DNA of 64,000 nt, taken from assembly GCA_033961575.1 (NCBI GenBank), contig CM066727.1, forward strand, positions 121,508,434 to 121,572,433. Reading direction: 5' to 3'. The translations under genes and the position numbers were made by a program. The notes below the pieces were generated by a model. The model searched no databases, was not told where the DNA came from, and worked only from the letters and a program-made list of their open reading frames with translations. This document shows positions 9,762 through 20,250 of the stretch, piece after piece. Position 1 is the stretch's first letter, and each line of letters starts with the position of its first letter. The DNA comes from Aselliscus stoliczkanus. Taxonomy: Eukaryota > Chordata > Mammalia > Chiroptera > Hipposideridae.

Positions 9762-10622
9762 ATGGGGAAACAAAGAAACATGTCACAAGTAAAAGATCAG
9801 AAGAAACCTCTAGAAATGGAACTAAATGAAACAGAGGGATCCAACCTTTCAGAGACAGAGTTTAGAACACTGGTGATAAGCGTCTTTAACATGCTTAGTG
9901 AGGACTTAAGGAAGGATAGAGAAATCATAAAAAACAACCAGTTAGAACTAAAGAATACAATAACTGAAATGAAGAACACACTCGAAGGAATCACCAGTAG
10001 AGTAGATGAAGCAGAGGAGCGAATCAGTGATTTGGAAGACAAAATAGCAGAAATCACCCAGTTGGCACAACAAAAAGACCAAAGAATGAAAAACAATGAA
10101 AATAGTTTAAGAGCCCTATGGGATAAGATGAAGCACAACAACGGTAAATCATAGGAATACCAGGAGAAGAGAAGAAGCAAGGGGTTGAGAATATAGTTGA
10201 AAAAATAATGACCAAAAACTTCCTTACTCTGGCAAAGGAAATTAACATACATGCCCAGGAAGTGCAGAGTGTTCCAAACAAGCTGAACCCAAACAGGTCC
10301 ACACCAAGACACATCATAGTTAAAATGGCAAAGGTTAAAGACAAAGATAGAATCCTAAAAGCAGCAAGAGAAAGACAGCAGGTTACACACAAAGGAATTC
10401 CTATTAAACTAACACCTGACTTGTCTATACAAATTCTGCAGGCCAGAAGGGAGTGGCAGGAGATATGCAAAGTGACACAAAATAATTTGAAGTGATAGCT
10501 ATCCAGCACAGCTATCACTTAAAATTGAAGGAGAAATAAAGAGCTTCTCAGAAAAGAATAAGCTTAAGGAATTCATTACCACCAAGCCAGCATTGCAAGA
10601 AATGCTAAAAGGGCTTTTTTAA
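9762..10622 (+). pseudogene. L1 ORF1 remnant (copy 2), best preserved
   Basis: ORF1 makes the trimeric RNA-binding protein of L1. The start at 9762 (MGKQRNMSQ) follows the 5'UTR directly and matches the other copies. An upstream in-frame ATG at 9717 is less likely. The first part (9762-10154, about 130 residues) is a long charged coiled coil (NTITEMKNTLEG, ISDLEDKIAEI). The frame then shifts. 10208-10495 encodes the central RNA-binding and C-terminal part with TPRHIIVKMAKVKDK, KGIPIKLTPDLS and LQARREWQE, all typical L1 ORF1 signatures. A further remnant runs to TAA at 10620-10622. The frameshift and the stop make it non-functional. Confidence 0.88.
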
Positions 10623-10675
10623 ACAAAAGAAAGGGGTAAACAAGCTAACCCAGGAAGACCACGAATACAAATAAC

Positions 10676-11265
10676 AAAATGGCAATATATATGCACCCAT
10701 CAATAATCATTTTAAATTTGAATGGGCTAAATGCTCCAACCAAAAGACAGAGAGTGGTTGAGTGGATAAGAAAATAGGACACATGTATATGCTGTTTACA
10801 GATGGAATAAGATATTTCATGCAAATGGAAATGAGAAAAAAAAAAAGCTGGAGTACCAATACTTATTTTGGACAAAACAGACTTTAAAATGACTACAATA
10901 AAAGACAAAGAAGGGCACTATAACCCTAATAAACATTCTATGCACCCAACATAGGAACTCCTAATTTCATGTAACAGATTTTGACAGACATAAAGACAGA
11001 GATCAACAGTAACACTATCATAGTAGGGGACTTCAACACCCCATTGTCACCAATTGACAGAACCTTTAGACAGAAAATCAGCACAGAAAGAGGGGACTTA
11101 AATGACACGTTAGACCAGCTGGACTTCATTGATACTTTTAGAGCATTTCACCCTGAAAAAACAGAATATGCATTCTTCTCAAGTACACATGGGACATTTT
11201 CCAAGATAGATCACAGTAGGCCACAAAACAAGTCTCAGTAAATTTAAGAAGATTGAAGTCATATC
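10676..11265 (+). pseudogene. L1 ORF2 endonuclease remnant (copy 2)
   Basis: This is the N-terminal apurinic-type endonuclease domain of ORF2, which nicks the target DNA. The open part at 10981-11241 shows GDFNTPLSPIDR, the motif carrying the catalytic D and N, then FIDTFRAFHPEKTEYAFFSS and FSKIDH with the conserved histidine. Upstream parts are frameshifted. The domain breaks off near 11265 at 'agtcatatcaagc'. Text of the linker and reverse transcriptase does not follow. Instead a 3'UTR module starts at 'agatataaaggaaaaactga'. Confidence 0.85.
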
Positions 11266-11266
11266 A

Positions 11267-12012
11267 AGCAGATATAAAGGAAAAACTGATGGTTGCTGGC
11301 TGGGAGGGAGTGGGGAAGAGGGAGAGGGGGAAGGTTTTGGACAGTGTAGGTGGATGACTACAATGTTGCCGTAGGGATATGGGGGCAGTTCTGGGAATGT
11401 AATTGATAATGTTGTGAAGAGACTATTATGTTAAGTGAAATAAGTCAGTTGGAGAAAGACAAGTACTATATGATCTCACTTATATACAGAACCTGAAAAA
11501 CTGAATGAATGATCAAAGTAAACAGACTCATAGATATAGAGCAAAAACTGAGCATTGCTAGTTGGGAGCGGGGTGGGGATAAGGGGGTAGGGGAAGGGAT
11601 TAGACAGCATAAATAGACAACTACAATATTGCCACAAGGATATGAAACACAGTTCGGGGAATATAATAATGTTGTAAAACTTTTGTGGCGTGTCAGATAG
11701 TCACATGTCTTGTTAGGGAGACCACTTCATGGATGGAGTAGAGGCTTGATCACTGCACTGTAAACCTAAAGCTGATATTGTATAATATTGTATGCCAACT
11801 GTAACGAATATATAGATAGTCACGGGATGTGTATTATACTGTGGAAGGGAGTCAAAGGAATTGTAGTGGAAATGTATGATATGGGGGGTGGGAGGAGTGG
11901 GGTGGCGAACTGGGGGAGAGGGGTTGTCACTTTGGGGGGTAAAGAGTATAACTATTGCATTGTGTTGTACAACTGAAACTAATTAAAAAATAAAAAATAA
12001 AAATAATAAAAA
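11267..12012 (+). repeat. L1 3'UTR with duplicated G-rich modules (copy 2)
   Basis: Module a (about 11267-11424) and module b (about 11533-11680) align over 'aaaaactga..gttgct.g.tggga', a G-rich run, 'gac(t/a)aca.acta-caat.ttgcc..a.ggatatg' and 'gttc.gg(g)aat'. Between them lies an ORF2 tail, 'tattatgttaagtgaaataagtcag...ctcacttatata'. A third terminal stretch (11813-12012) ends in 'gtacaactgaaactaattaaaaaataaaaaataaa'. Confidence 0.75.
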
Positions 12013-12029
12013 AAAAATACAAGGCTATT

Positions 12030-12155
12030 TGTATGTCAAACTCCCCTTATAGTCTGTGAGTTTCTCAGTGGCAGCACCCTCTCCATGCTTTTATTACCTG
12101 TGCCTAGCAGAATGCTTGGCTCTTAATGTTCAATTCCTGTTTACTGAACAAATGT
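12030..12155 (+). mobile_element. L2 3' fragment
   Basis: 'tagtctgtgagtttctcagtggcagcaccctctccatgcttttattacctgtgcctagcagaatgcttggctc' follows the L2 3'-end pattern, ending in the '...tgcctggcacatag' and 'tttactgaacaaatg' type. It is divergent. Confidence 0.6.
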
Positions 12156-12559
12156 TCTTTCTTTAGATATTTCTGCAAATTTCATGCACTTTTCCTTGGT
12201 ATAGAATAAAACACGATCGAGTTTACATTTGTATAATGTGTCATGGAAGCAAGGCAGATGAAAGGAGTTTGTGAAAGTAAAAAAAAAATTAAAAAAAATC
12301 TTCCCTTAAGAAGTAATTCTTCCATGGAAACATAGTTCAGGCGCAAGAATTTTAGCAAAGATTACTCAGTAGTGGAAATAACATGCTGATCATTCTAAAA
12401 CATCAAGGAAGGTCATCTTCCCACCTATCAATAAATATATAATATTACGTTCCTCCCAGTTAACCAAGTTAAAATAAAAAACTACATCAACATCTTCTAT
12501 CACTTTTAATTTTCTTCCTTTTCCTCACCTTCCTCCTCATATTCAAGCTATGACCTTAT
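12156..12559. other. no gene or recognised repeat
   Basis: Single-copy-looking A/T-rich DNA with no confident feature. Confidence 0.5.
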
Positions 12560-12589
12560 TTTCACTATTTATTTTTTAAGGTTTAATTT

Positions 12590-13126
12590 TTCTTGGGATA
12601 TCTTCTTAGTGAGACACTATACCCTTAAGTTTTGGTTTTCGAGTCAATCTAAGACTAATTTTAGGAGGGATTTATTCCATTTAGACTTCTTATTTTGTTG
12701 ATGATTTCTTTTGCTGTGCAGAAGCTTTTTAGTTTGATATAGTCCCATTCATTTATTTTTGCTTTCACTTTCCTTGCCTTTGACATCAAATTCATAATAT
12801 CCTTTCTGAACCTAAGGTCCATAAGTTTAGTACCTCTACTTTCTTCTATGCAGTTTATAGTTTCAGGTCTTTCATTTAGGTCTTTGATCCATTTTGAGTT
12901 AGTTTTAGTATATGGTGAAAAACAGCAGTTTAGTTTCATTCTTTTGCACGTGGCTTTCCAATTCTCCCAGCACCATTTATTGAAGAGGATTTCTTTTCTC
13001 CATTGTATATTTTTGTACCCTTTGTCAAAATTATCTGCCTATATATCTGTGGGTTTATGTCTGCATTCTCAATTCTATTCCATTGGTCTGTGTGTCTGTT
13101 TTTCTGCCAGCAATTTGTTTTTAAAG
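12590..13126 (-). mobile_element. L1 ORF2 C-terminal fragment, minus strand
   Basis: The reverse complement encodes ORF2 C-terminal text, with [19 protein letters not shown] and [19 protein letters not shown] in the frame at 12661-12939. It covers the same ORF2 segment as the inverted part of the neighbouring twin-primed L1, but it has different substitutions and extends further downstream in ORF2. I read it as an older, separate insertion. Confidence 0.8.
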
Positions 13127-13134
13127 ATGATATT

Positions 13135-14621
13135 AGGGTCAAATTTATAAAATCCTCCCTGAACGCAAGGTCCAAAAGTTTAGTACCTATGCTTTCTTCT
13201 ATACAGTTTATTCTTTCAGGTCTTATGTTTAGGTCTTTGATACACTGTGAGTTTGCTTTGGTATATGGTGACAGATGGCAGCTTAGTTTCATTCTTTTCC
13301 ATGTGGCTTTCCAATTTTATCAACACCGTTTATTGAAGAGGCTTTCTTTTCTCTATTGTATGCTTTTGGCTCCTTTGTTGAAAATTATCTGCCCATATTT
13401 ATGTGGGTTTATTTCTGGGTTTTCAGTTCTATTCCATTGGTTTGTGTGTCTGTTTTTCTGCCAACATCATGCTGTTTTGATTATTGTCACTTTGTAGTAC
13501 ACGCTGAGGTCAGGGAGTGGGATACATCCAGCCTTGTTCTTTTTTCTTAGTAAAAGCTAAAATAAATGAGCAGGACTATATCAAACTAAAAACTTCTGTA
13601 CAGAAAAAGAAACTATCAATAAAATAAATAGGCAACCAACCAAATGTGAAAAGATATTTTCAAACAATACTTCCGATAAGGGGCTAATATCCAAAATAAA
13701 TAAAGAACTCGTAAAACTCACCAACAAAAAACAAACAATTAAAAAATGGGCAGAAGACCAGAACAGACACTTCTCCCAAAACATACAAATGGCCAACAGA
13801 TACCTGAAAAGATGCTCAACTTCCCTAGCTATTAGGGAAATGCAAATCAAAACAACAATGAGATATCACCTCACACCTGTTAGAATGGTTACCATCAACA
13901 AGACAAATAATAAGTGTTGGAGAGGCTGTGGAGAAAAAGGAACCCTCATAAACTGTGGTGGGAATGTAAATTTGTGCAGCCACTATGGAAAACAGTATGG
14001 AGGTTTCTCAAGAAATTATGAATAGGATTACTATATGACCCAGCGGAATCCCTCTTCTGGGTATCTACCAAAAAAATCTGAAAACATTTATCCATAAATA
14101 CTCCAATGTTCATTGCAACATTATTTACAGTGGCCAAGACGTGGAAACAACCCAAGTGTCCTTCAATAGATGACTGAATAAAGAAGATGTGGTATATATA
14201 CACAATGGAATACTATTCTGTCATAAGCAAAGGTGAAATACTACCATTTTTGAGAATATGGATGGATGTTGAGATTATTATGTTAAGCGAAATAAGTCAG
14301 ACAGAAAAAGTCAAGAACCGTATGACTTCACTCATATGTGGGATAAAAAACTGAAAGCAACAAACTAACAAGACAAAGAAAGAAAGAAACAATAACTCAT
14401 AGACACAGACAATAGTTTAGTGGTTACCAGAGAGTAGGGGGGGAGCGGGTGGTTAGAAGAGGGTAAAGGGGGTCAAATATGTGGTGATGGAAGGAGAACT
14501 GACTCTGGGTGGTGAACACACAATGTGACATATAGATGATGTATTACAGAATTGTACACTTCAAACCTATGTAATTTTACTAACCATTGTCATCCCAATA
14601 AATTTAATTCAGAAAAAAAAA
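13135..14621 (+). mobile_element. twin-primed (5'-inverted) L1
   Basis: 13137-13547 is ORF2 sequence in reverse orientation. 13551-14611 continues the same ORF2 in forward orientation, starting only a few codons downstream of where the inverted part ends, and runs through the C-terminus to the 3'UTR ('gtacacttcaaacctatgtaattttactaaccattgtcatcccaataaattt') and an A tail. The 8-bp 'atgatatt' at 13127-13134 recurs at 14622-14629. This is the classic structure left by twin priming during target-primed reverse transcription. Confidence 0.88.
13551..14345 (+). pseudogene. L1 ORF2 C-terminal remnant
   Basis: The readable stretch at 13789-14025 holds [19 protein letters not shown], then a cysteine-containing [10 protein letters not shown] segment corresponding to the cysteine-rich C-terminal region of ORF2p. 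Later text is 'tctgggtatctaccaaaaaa', 'ggtatatatacacaatggaatactatt' and 'aaataagtcagacagaaaaag'. Stops and frameshifts interrupt it. Confidence 0.82.
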
Positions 14622-14629
14622 ATGATATT

Positions 14630-14934
14630 GGTTTTAGAAACTAGCAGCCCATGACTCAAAATCTCCTGAATTCCTAATTTCTCTAGTACTTTTACTTTTG
14701 TTTTGTATTGTTTATGACAGTATTATTCCTAAACAAGATAAATATCATTAATTTCATGCTAAAAATTGACCCATAAATTTTTGTCAAATAATTTTTATCT
14801 TTAAATAAAGAAATATTTGTTTTATCTTCAATAGTCAACAAATTGATCTCTCAAGGAAGATGTGCAAACTAGAGATGGTGTGAAATATAATCCATTGAAT
14901 GCAGAGAAAAGATAGATCTTCAGCTAATATTTAC
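14630..14934. other. no gene or recognised repeat
   Basis: A/T-rich DNA between the L1 and a SINE. Nothing was recognised. Confidence 0.5.
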
Positions 14935-15044
14935 TTTTTTTTTTTTTTTTTTTTGAGGGCAGTGTCACTGGCCCTCATATGTGGGACCGAACTGGGGCCG
15001 CTAGCTTCCCAAGCCAGTGCTTAACCATGCCACTTGGCTGGCCC
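14935..15044 (-). mobile_element. tRNA-derived SINE, short type A
   Basis: Poly(T) followed by 'gagggcagtgtcactggccctcatatgtgggaccgaactggggccgctagcttcccaagccagtgcttaacc' and ending 'ggctggccc'. This is the reverse complement of the type A consensus seen at 57881 and 61018. No convincing TSD. Confidence 0.9.
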
Positions 15045-15224
15045 TTGTCTTTTCTTTTTAATGCAAAATGTGAGTACCTATTCATATGGTAGTGCATAAA
15101 TATAGTTCTTGAATAGTAGGTATACAAAGGAGTATATTTATAACTTTTTCTTAGGGAAGTAGCATCAAAGAGTTTGGACATATATTATAACATACATTTA
15201 TTTATTATGCTTATTTTTATTATC

Positions 15225-15355
15225 TGTGTCCTTCCACTACAATGTAATCTTCATGGGGGAATGTAATTTTTTTTTATTGTTGTTGCTCACAAAGGTATCC
15301 CAAGCACAAAAGATACTGTGTCTAGTACATATGAGGCACACCAGTATGTGTTTAT
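15225..15355 (+). mobile_element. L2 3' fragment
   Basis: 'gtgtccttccactacaatgtaatcttcatggggg', then 'gctcacaaaggtatcccaagcac' and 'tgtgtctagtacatatgaggcac' follow the L2 3'-end layout. A T-run lies in the middle. A frame at 15226-15597 crosses it and has no recognised domain. Confidence 0.6.
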
Positions 15356-15359
15356 TTAA

Positions 15360-15765
15360 AAGTTGGACTAGCATTTATAATCATGTCTTACTATTATTTC
15401 TTGATATGAAGAAATCTGAGAAAGAAAATTCCCTGACCTGGAAAATGGATACATATGTACATTGTGAAGGACACAAAGCACAGCAAAAGAGAAAGACATC
15501 AAATACTGATTCTCCAAGGTTTTACACTGTGATTGCTAAAAAGGGCTCTAAGAGAGGGGCAGTTCCTAACAATGGAATAGAGAGTATAGTGAAATAAAAA
15601 TCATTGGGGGTCATTGAAGATAATGTTAATAACAAGACAGATATCACTTATCATCTACTTAGAGTCAGTCAATAAAAATAATTATTTTTATGGAGATTTT
15701 GTTTTTATCCCCAGGGAATAAAAGAATTTTTGACATGTAATAGATGCTCAACAACAATTTATACG
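15360..15765. other. no gene or recognised repeat
   Basis: A/T-rich. The frame at 15226-15597 reaches into this stretch, is lysine-rich and matches nothing I know. Confidence 0.5.
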
Positions 15766-15960
15766 ACAAATTTTCTCTTTAATTCACACAACCTTATGAA
15801 AAGGAAAGAATTCTTATAATTTTTTTTCAATTACAACGTCTGGGGCTAGCTAGAGAGGTTGAGATACTTGTCCCAAACAATGCAGAGAGCAAACAGAGAG
15901 TCCAGAGTTATATCAAAATCTGAGATGAGAAACTAAGCACTAACCCAATATGGCTATTTT
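15766..15960 (-). mobile_element. MIR fragment
   Basis: The diverged reverse-complement MIR layout is visible: 'aattcacacaaccttatgaaaaggaaagaattcttataat', 'gagaggttgagatacttgtccca', 'cagagagtccagagttatatcaaaatctgagatgag'. Confidence 0.55.
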
Positions 15961-16189
15961 TCTGTTTTTCTGTTATCAGAAAAAAGTATGATAATTGCAC
16001 AGAGATGAGTGATATGTGTGTAGTATTCTAGAAAAGGACTAACAGGTTGGGTGTGCAAACTTCATAAGTCAGTTAGTTCTACAGAATCTTATATACAATT
16101 CTCAGTTATACTAGCCTTGAAGGTGATAATGTGCAGTATTGAGTGAGGTAGAGAGTGGTAGGTAAAGTAGGTGGATGATCCACAAATCT

Positions 16190-16300
16190 AATTACAGCTA
16201 TATGCTGCATAACAATGTTTTATTCAAAGATGGAATATGTCCCATAAGATTATAATGGAGACCCAAAATTTTCTTCGCCTAGTGGTCTCATAAATGAAAT
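16190..16300 (+). mobile_element. DNA-transposon terminal fragment
   Basis: 'agctatatgctgcataacaatgtttta' and 'atgtcccataagattataatggag' plus 'ttcgcctagtg' match, from memory, the end of an old mammalian cut-and-paste transposon of the TcMar-Tigger type. The subfamily is uncertain and no transposase is visible. Confidence 0.5.
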
Positions 16301-17389
16301 GGAAAGAATTCCAAAGTAAGCTTATCTGGAATTAAATCAAAATTTACTTTAGAAAGCCATCAAGAGTCTTAGCTTGCTCCTTTAGAAAGCAGAGATAAAA
16401 GATTAAGTTGATACCAGTAGTTTGGGAAATGCCAGACCAGAGAACTGAAATAAAGAAAAAAGAAATCAAAGTGAAACAAGGGAATATGCAAAGCAATGAA
16501 ATGTGATGTGTCACTGTTCCAGCCATGGTGTCATGACAAGCTTGCAAAAGAGAGAAAGGATCTCTCAGCAGGCTTATTTGTTCAGCATGTGGGTCTTCTC
16601 CAGAAAGGCTGCAAGAAAGAACTGGCACTCAGAATCGCCCATCAAAGAGTATCTGCTCAAATTCTTTTTATCTTTCACTTCTCATTGCTTAAGATACAAC
16701 TCCAAAACAACTGGGTTGTATCTCCAGCCCTTTTGTGTCTAAGAAGCCAGAAACTACACCATACTTTGAAGTGTTTAATCTGAGACCAAAAGAAAAGAGA
16801 TGACTCAGTATGAATAGGGTGCTGAAACGACAGAGAAATTAAAAAGCTCTTGTATTTGAGGAGACACATAAAGTTTATGTTCCAATACAAAGGAAGATAG
16901 GTCAAAAGAATACATTATTTTGTCATGGTTCTGTATGCTCATCTCATATAATGCTGGGATAAAAGAGAGAAGACCTTAGAAAAGAAGCGTTTGTGCTAAA
17001 TTTAGGGCAGAATACAAGTGCTTGGAATAGAACAATTCAAAGCAAGTCCAGCCAAAGAAGGCGAGTGGCAAATCCAGGTGAGACTTACACGTGGGTCCGT
17101 ATGATATTTTAAAAATTGGACCCAACAGGAAACTGGTGGATACACTTGAGAAACACAGGAAAAAGTCAACAGGTATTGTGACAGAAGTTGGGATACATAA
17201 GGGAACAGAATTTCAAAAAGAAGAAGGGTAAAAAGCGGACTTTGACCCTAAGAAAACGGATAACTGGATAGAGAATGAGCATTCATGAATCCATGGCTGT
17301 GAGCTGAAGGGAGCCAAGTATATGGCATGACTTCTCAGTGTTTTTATTTTAATAATAATCATGGTAATATAAACTGTAATTTATTCCAT
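16301..17389. other. no gene or recognised repeat
   Basis: Two overlapping plus-strand frames (16496-16783 and 16503-16742) and minus-strand frames occur. None carries a domain or a start context I can support. I see no splice or promoter structure. Confidence 0.5.
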
Positions 17390-17590
17390 ACTTATTTGCC
17401 AAGCTTTATAGAATCTTTATTAACTGATTTTATTCTCTCTTTGGTATTTATGAGTCAAGTAGTTATTATCCCACTTTACAAATGAAATAAACTGAGCCAC
17501 AAAGACAATTAAATTGCACAGGTTACACAGCTAAAGTAAGAACCAAGGCCAGGATTTTAACCCAGTTACACAGGTTCCAGTGCACAAGGA
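17390..17590 (-). mobile_element. MIR fragment
   Basis: Reverse-complement MIR features: 'cccactttacaaatgaaataaactgagccacaaagac', 'aaattgcacaggttacacagctaaagtaagaacc', 'ggattttaacccag'. Confidence 0.75.
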
Positions 17591-18999
17591 GGAAAGGTAC
17601 TGGCTACTATCAGCATCATGGAAAGACCTTCTGACTCTAATTTCATGTTTCTCAAGGTGGATACTCTGTTATTCCCCAGGAAGTTCAGGAAGAAAGACTT
17701 GGATCATACTCTGTGCAGAGTTGAAATGTGTCCAGGATCGGTAAATATGTCTCTGCAACTCATTTTATATAAATTCAATACACAAATTCCCCAACTGACC
17801 AAATTAATAAATAGGCTGCTAATTTATTTTAATGGCCATGAATTCTCAGGGGAATTTCCACATTAAAGTATATTCTGCTCTAATTGAAATCACCTATTGA
17901 CAAAATGTCCAATGTTGTTCACAATGACAAATACTGAGAATAAAAAGAGGAAAAGCAAGTGAACAAAGACAGAAAACCTCCCCATGACTTAGAAATCCTT
18001 ATTACTCAGGCAAGTGGAAGGAATCGACAACTGAGGGGAAATGTGAAAAGTACAGCTACACTCAGTAAACATTCCAGTATCACAGGGGAAAGGCTACCAT
18101 TTTAATTTCTTCCTTTCCAAAGATTTGTAGGGGTTTTTGCCAAGAGGAGATACCTTCTCTTTTTTACAATGAGGGCGTCAATGGAAATTGTGACTTTGTA
18201 ACTTTGCTGGACCACCTCTATCCAGAAAGTCCAGCCATCTTCAGACACAGAGCATCTGACATGTAAAAGTAAATACATCTGGACTATTTTTAGGATTTTT
18301 CTCTCTTCAAAATACTAAACTGAGATCTGCAATATTAAATATTTCTTGAATAAATTTAAAATAAGAGAGGAGAATGCTTTACAGGGAACTTGATTTTGAT
18401 AGCAATTAAATATAAAGTAGCTTTCTGACTTTCACATTATTAGTAGTCTGCCGGCAATTTAAACTTCATCAAGGGTTGATCTGAATATTTTAACTTCAAA
18501 GCATTAATAATCACTTGTAAAAATCTTTATATGACATTTTTTTTCTTTTACACTTTGAATAGAAATAATGTTTCTCTTTTGAAGAAAATGATTTAAGAGC
18601 AAGTATAAACTTCTATTTCGTGTTAAAAATAAAACCAATAAAGATATCCAACGCCATCATAAAACTAAAAGCTTGTTTGAAGAAAAAGCAAAGGTGGGTG
18701 GGAGAAATTCAATGTGCAGTCATGTCTTCTTGACCACTTTCCTTTAATTTGACAGAATGACAACTAACAGAGAGACCTGTCTTCTTTGAAGGAAAATGAC
18801 TTTAGACAAATTTGAGACGTCCACAGAGCTTTCACAGGCTTAATGGTTATTTAAATGACTTTGAGAATGACTTACCCATCTGGAGTTGCAAATGAGCAAA
18901 GCATCTGAAATAATGGTACTCTTTCTAAAAGCAACTATCATGTTAATGACTAGCTAATAATTAGGGAAATTTTTTATTTCATTTTTGTAGGAAATACCT
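17591..18999. other. repeat-poor single-copy DNA
   Basis: I recognise no transposon, microsatellite or coding exon. The frame at 17618-17866 (82 codons) has no domain. Possible conserved non-coding DNA, not testable here. Confidence 0.5.
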
Positions 19000-19018
19000 A
19001 TGGCATCGTATATAGCTG

Positions 19019-19060
19019 GCACAAAGTGGTACCCATTGGCACAAAGTGGTACCAAATGGG
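19019..19060 (+). repeat. two-copy 20-bp tandem duplication
   Basis: 'ggcacaaagtggtaccca' is followed directly by 'ttggcacaaagtggtaccaa'. It includes two ggtacc sites. Confidence 0.85.
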
Positions 19061-19314
19061 TAGCATATTTCTCTCTCTGCCAACACCTCTGCAAACCTCT
19101 CTTGACTTCACTCACTCAATGTCCCTTTTCTCTGTATGCTTTCACCTTCCTGTTCCCCTCATGTGTTTCTTCTTTGTATTTCTCTCACTTCTTAGGCCAA
19201 TCACATTCCCAGCACTCAATCTCTCTGGTGACTTCTGTGATTAAACTATATAACAAGTATTAGCTATTTCCCTCTACCAGTAAACTAAAAAAAAAAATAA
19301 TAAAAAGTATTCCT

Positions 19315-19770
19315 GGGCCGGCCGAGTGGCGCATTGGTTAAGCGCTGGTTTTGGGATGCCAGCGGCCCCGGTTCGGATCCCACATAAGGGCCAGTGACAC
19401 TGCCCTCTACAGCTAACAACAGCTCCACTTGGAGCTGGGCTGTGCGAGCCCCGGTGATGGTGTGGGCTGCAGCCCCTGCTGCAGTGGGCTGCCATAGGCT
19501 ACAGTGAGTGGCCCGCAGCCAGCGTGAGCGTCTGGCAGCCAAGCGTGAGCTGCCAATAGCCGCGGTGAGCGACATCCAGAGGCCAGCGACCGATCTGCCT
19601 CACCCGGGAAGAGCACAATGACGATACCAACATGGGCCAGTGAAGCAATGTCCTCTGCAACTAGACTGAAGAATAAAAGGACAGCAACTTGTCGGTTCCC
19701 CTTCCCCGATTCTCCAACGCTGTTCCCCTCCGCCAATTCCCCAATAAAATCTTTAAAAAAAAAAAAAAAA
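19315..19770 (+). mobile_element. tRNA-derived SINE, long type B
   Basis: The first 95 bp equal the type A head ('gggccggccgagtggcgcattggttaagcgc', B-box-like 'cggttcggatcc', 'gggccagtgacactgccctc'). About 340 bp of unrelated body follow, ending 'aactagactgaagaataaaaggacagcaacttg...ccccaataaaatcttt' plus poly(A). Flanks 'aaaaagtattcct' (19302-19314) and 'aaaaagtattact' (19766-19778) are a TSD with one mismatch. The 3' part resembles chiropteran VES-like SINEs. Minus-strand frames over it are incidental. Confidence 0.92.
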
Positions 19771-19994
19771 GTATTACTATTAATGATTCAAGTAGTACAT
19801 TTAGGGTGGGTGAAAGTTTATGATTTATCACTCCATTTTCTGGGCATTGCTTTTGTCCAAGAAAGCCTTTCTGAACCAATTTTTAAAAATTCTCTGACAA
19901 AGTAAAATGTCAGGCTCAAAATCATTACAATTTTCTATTTTTTAATCTTGAAGAAAATATCCCTCTGTGATATCTATTTTATTGACCCTGAACT

Positions 19995-20250
19995 TCATTG
20001 AGCATTTATTATGGCCTAAAAAATGTTTTAAATGTTTATGAGTATAAACAGAGCTATCTTATCACAATCTTCTGAGGTAGGTATTAGCATAATCCTTATT
20101 TTACAGATAAAGATAAAAAAGCATAGAATATTAAGGAAAATGCCCATGTTAACGTAGCTGGTAAGTGGTACAAATGTACTAAAACCCAGATTTCTGGCTC
20201 AAAAATTCAGGTATTGACTGCTACACTATATTACCTTTTACCCCTGTGTT
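19995..20250 (-). mobile_element. MIR fragment
   Basis: 'cattgagcatttattatggcc', 'atcacaatcttctgaggtaggtattagcataatccttattttacagataaag' and 'gtagctggtaagtggtacaaatgtactaaaacccag' give the reverse-complement MIR pattern. Confidence 0.8.

Larger units (their letters stand above)
8658..12012 (+). mobile_element. L1 copy 2: TSD-flanked, internally deleted L1
   Basis: The order is 5'UTR (8658-9761), ORF1 remnant (9762-10622), ORF2 endonuclease remnant (about 10676-11265), a 3'UTR-like module (about 11267-11424), an ORF2 C-terminal scrap (about 11425-11500), a second 3'UTR module, a further terminal module and an A-rich tail. The 11-bp TSD 'aaaaatacaag' frames the whole. It can therefore be read as one insertion of about 3.36 kb, compared with more than 6 kb for a complete L1. 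Reverse transcriptase is absent. Retention of a 5'UTR is uncommon because most L1 copies are 5'-truncated. Confidence 0.85.

Noticed and set aside
9717..10495. Open frames of 145 and 95 codons as a possible host gene
   Set aside because: The peptides carry L1 ORF1 signatures (coiled coil, PRHIIVK, LQARREW) and lie between an L1 5'UTR and an ORF2 endonuclease remnant.
9797..10518. Minus-strand frames of 171 and 154 codons, the longest in the window
   Set aside because: They are antisense to L1 ORF1. The hydrophobic, phenylalanine/serine-rich composition is what the complement of an A-rich coiled-coil gene gives.
13003..13497. Plus-strand frame of 164 codons
   Set aside because: It is antisense to two inverted L1 ORF2 fragments and spans their junction.
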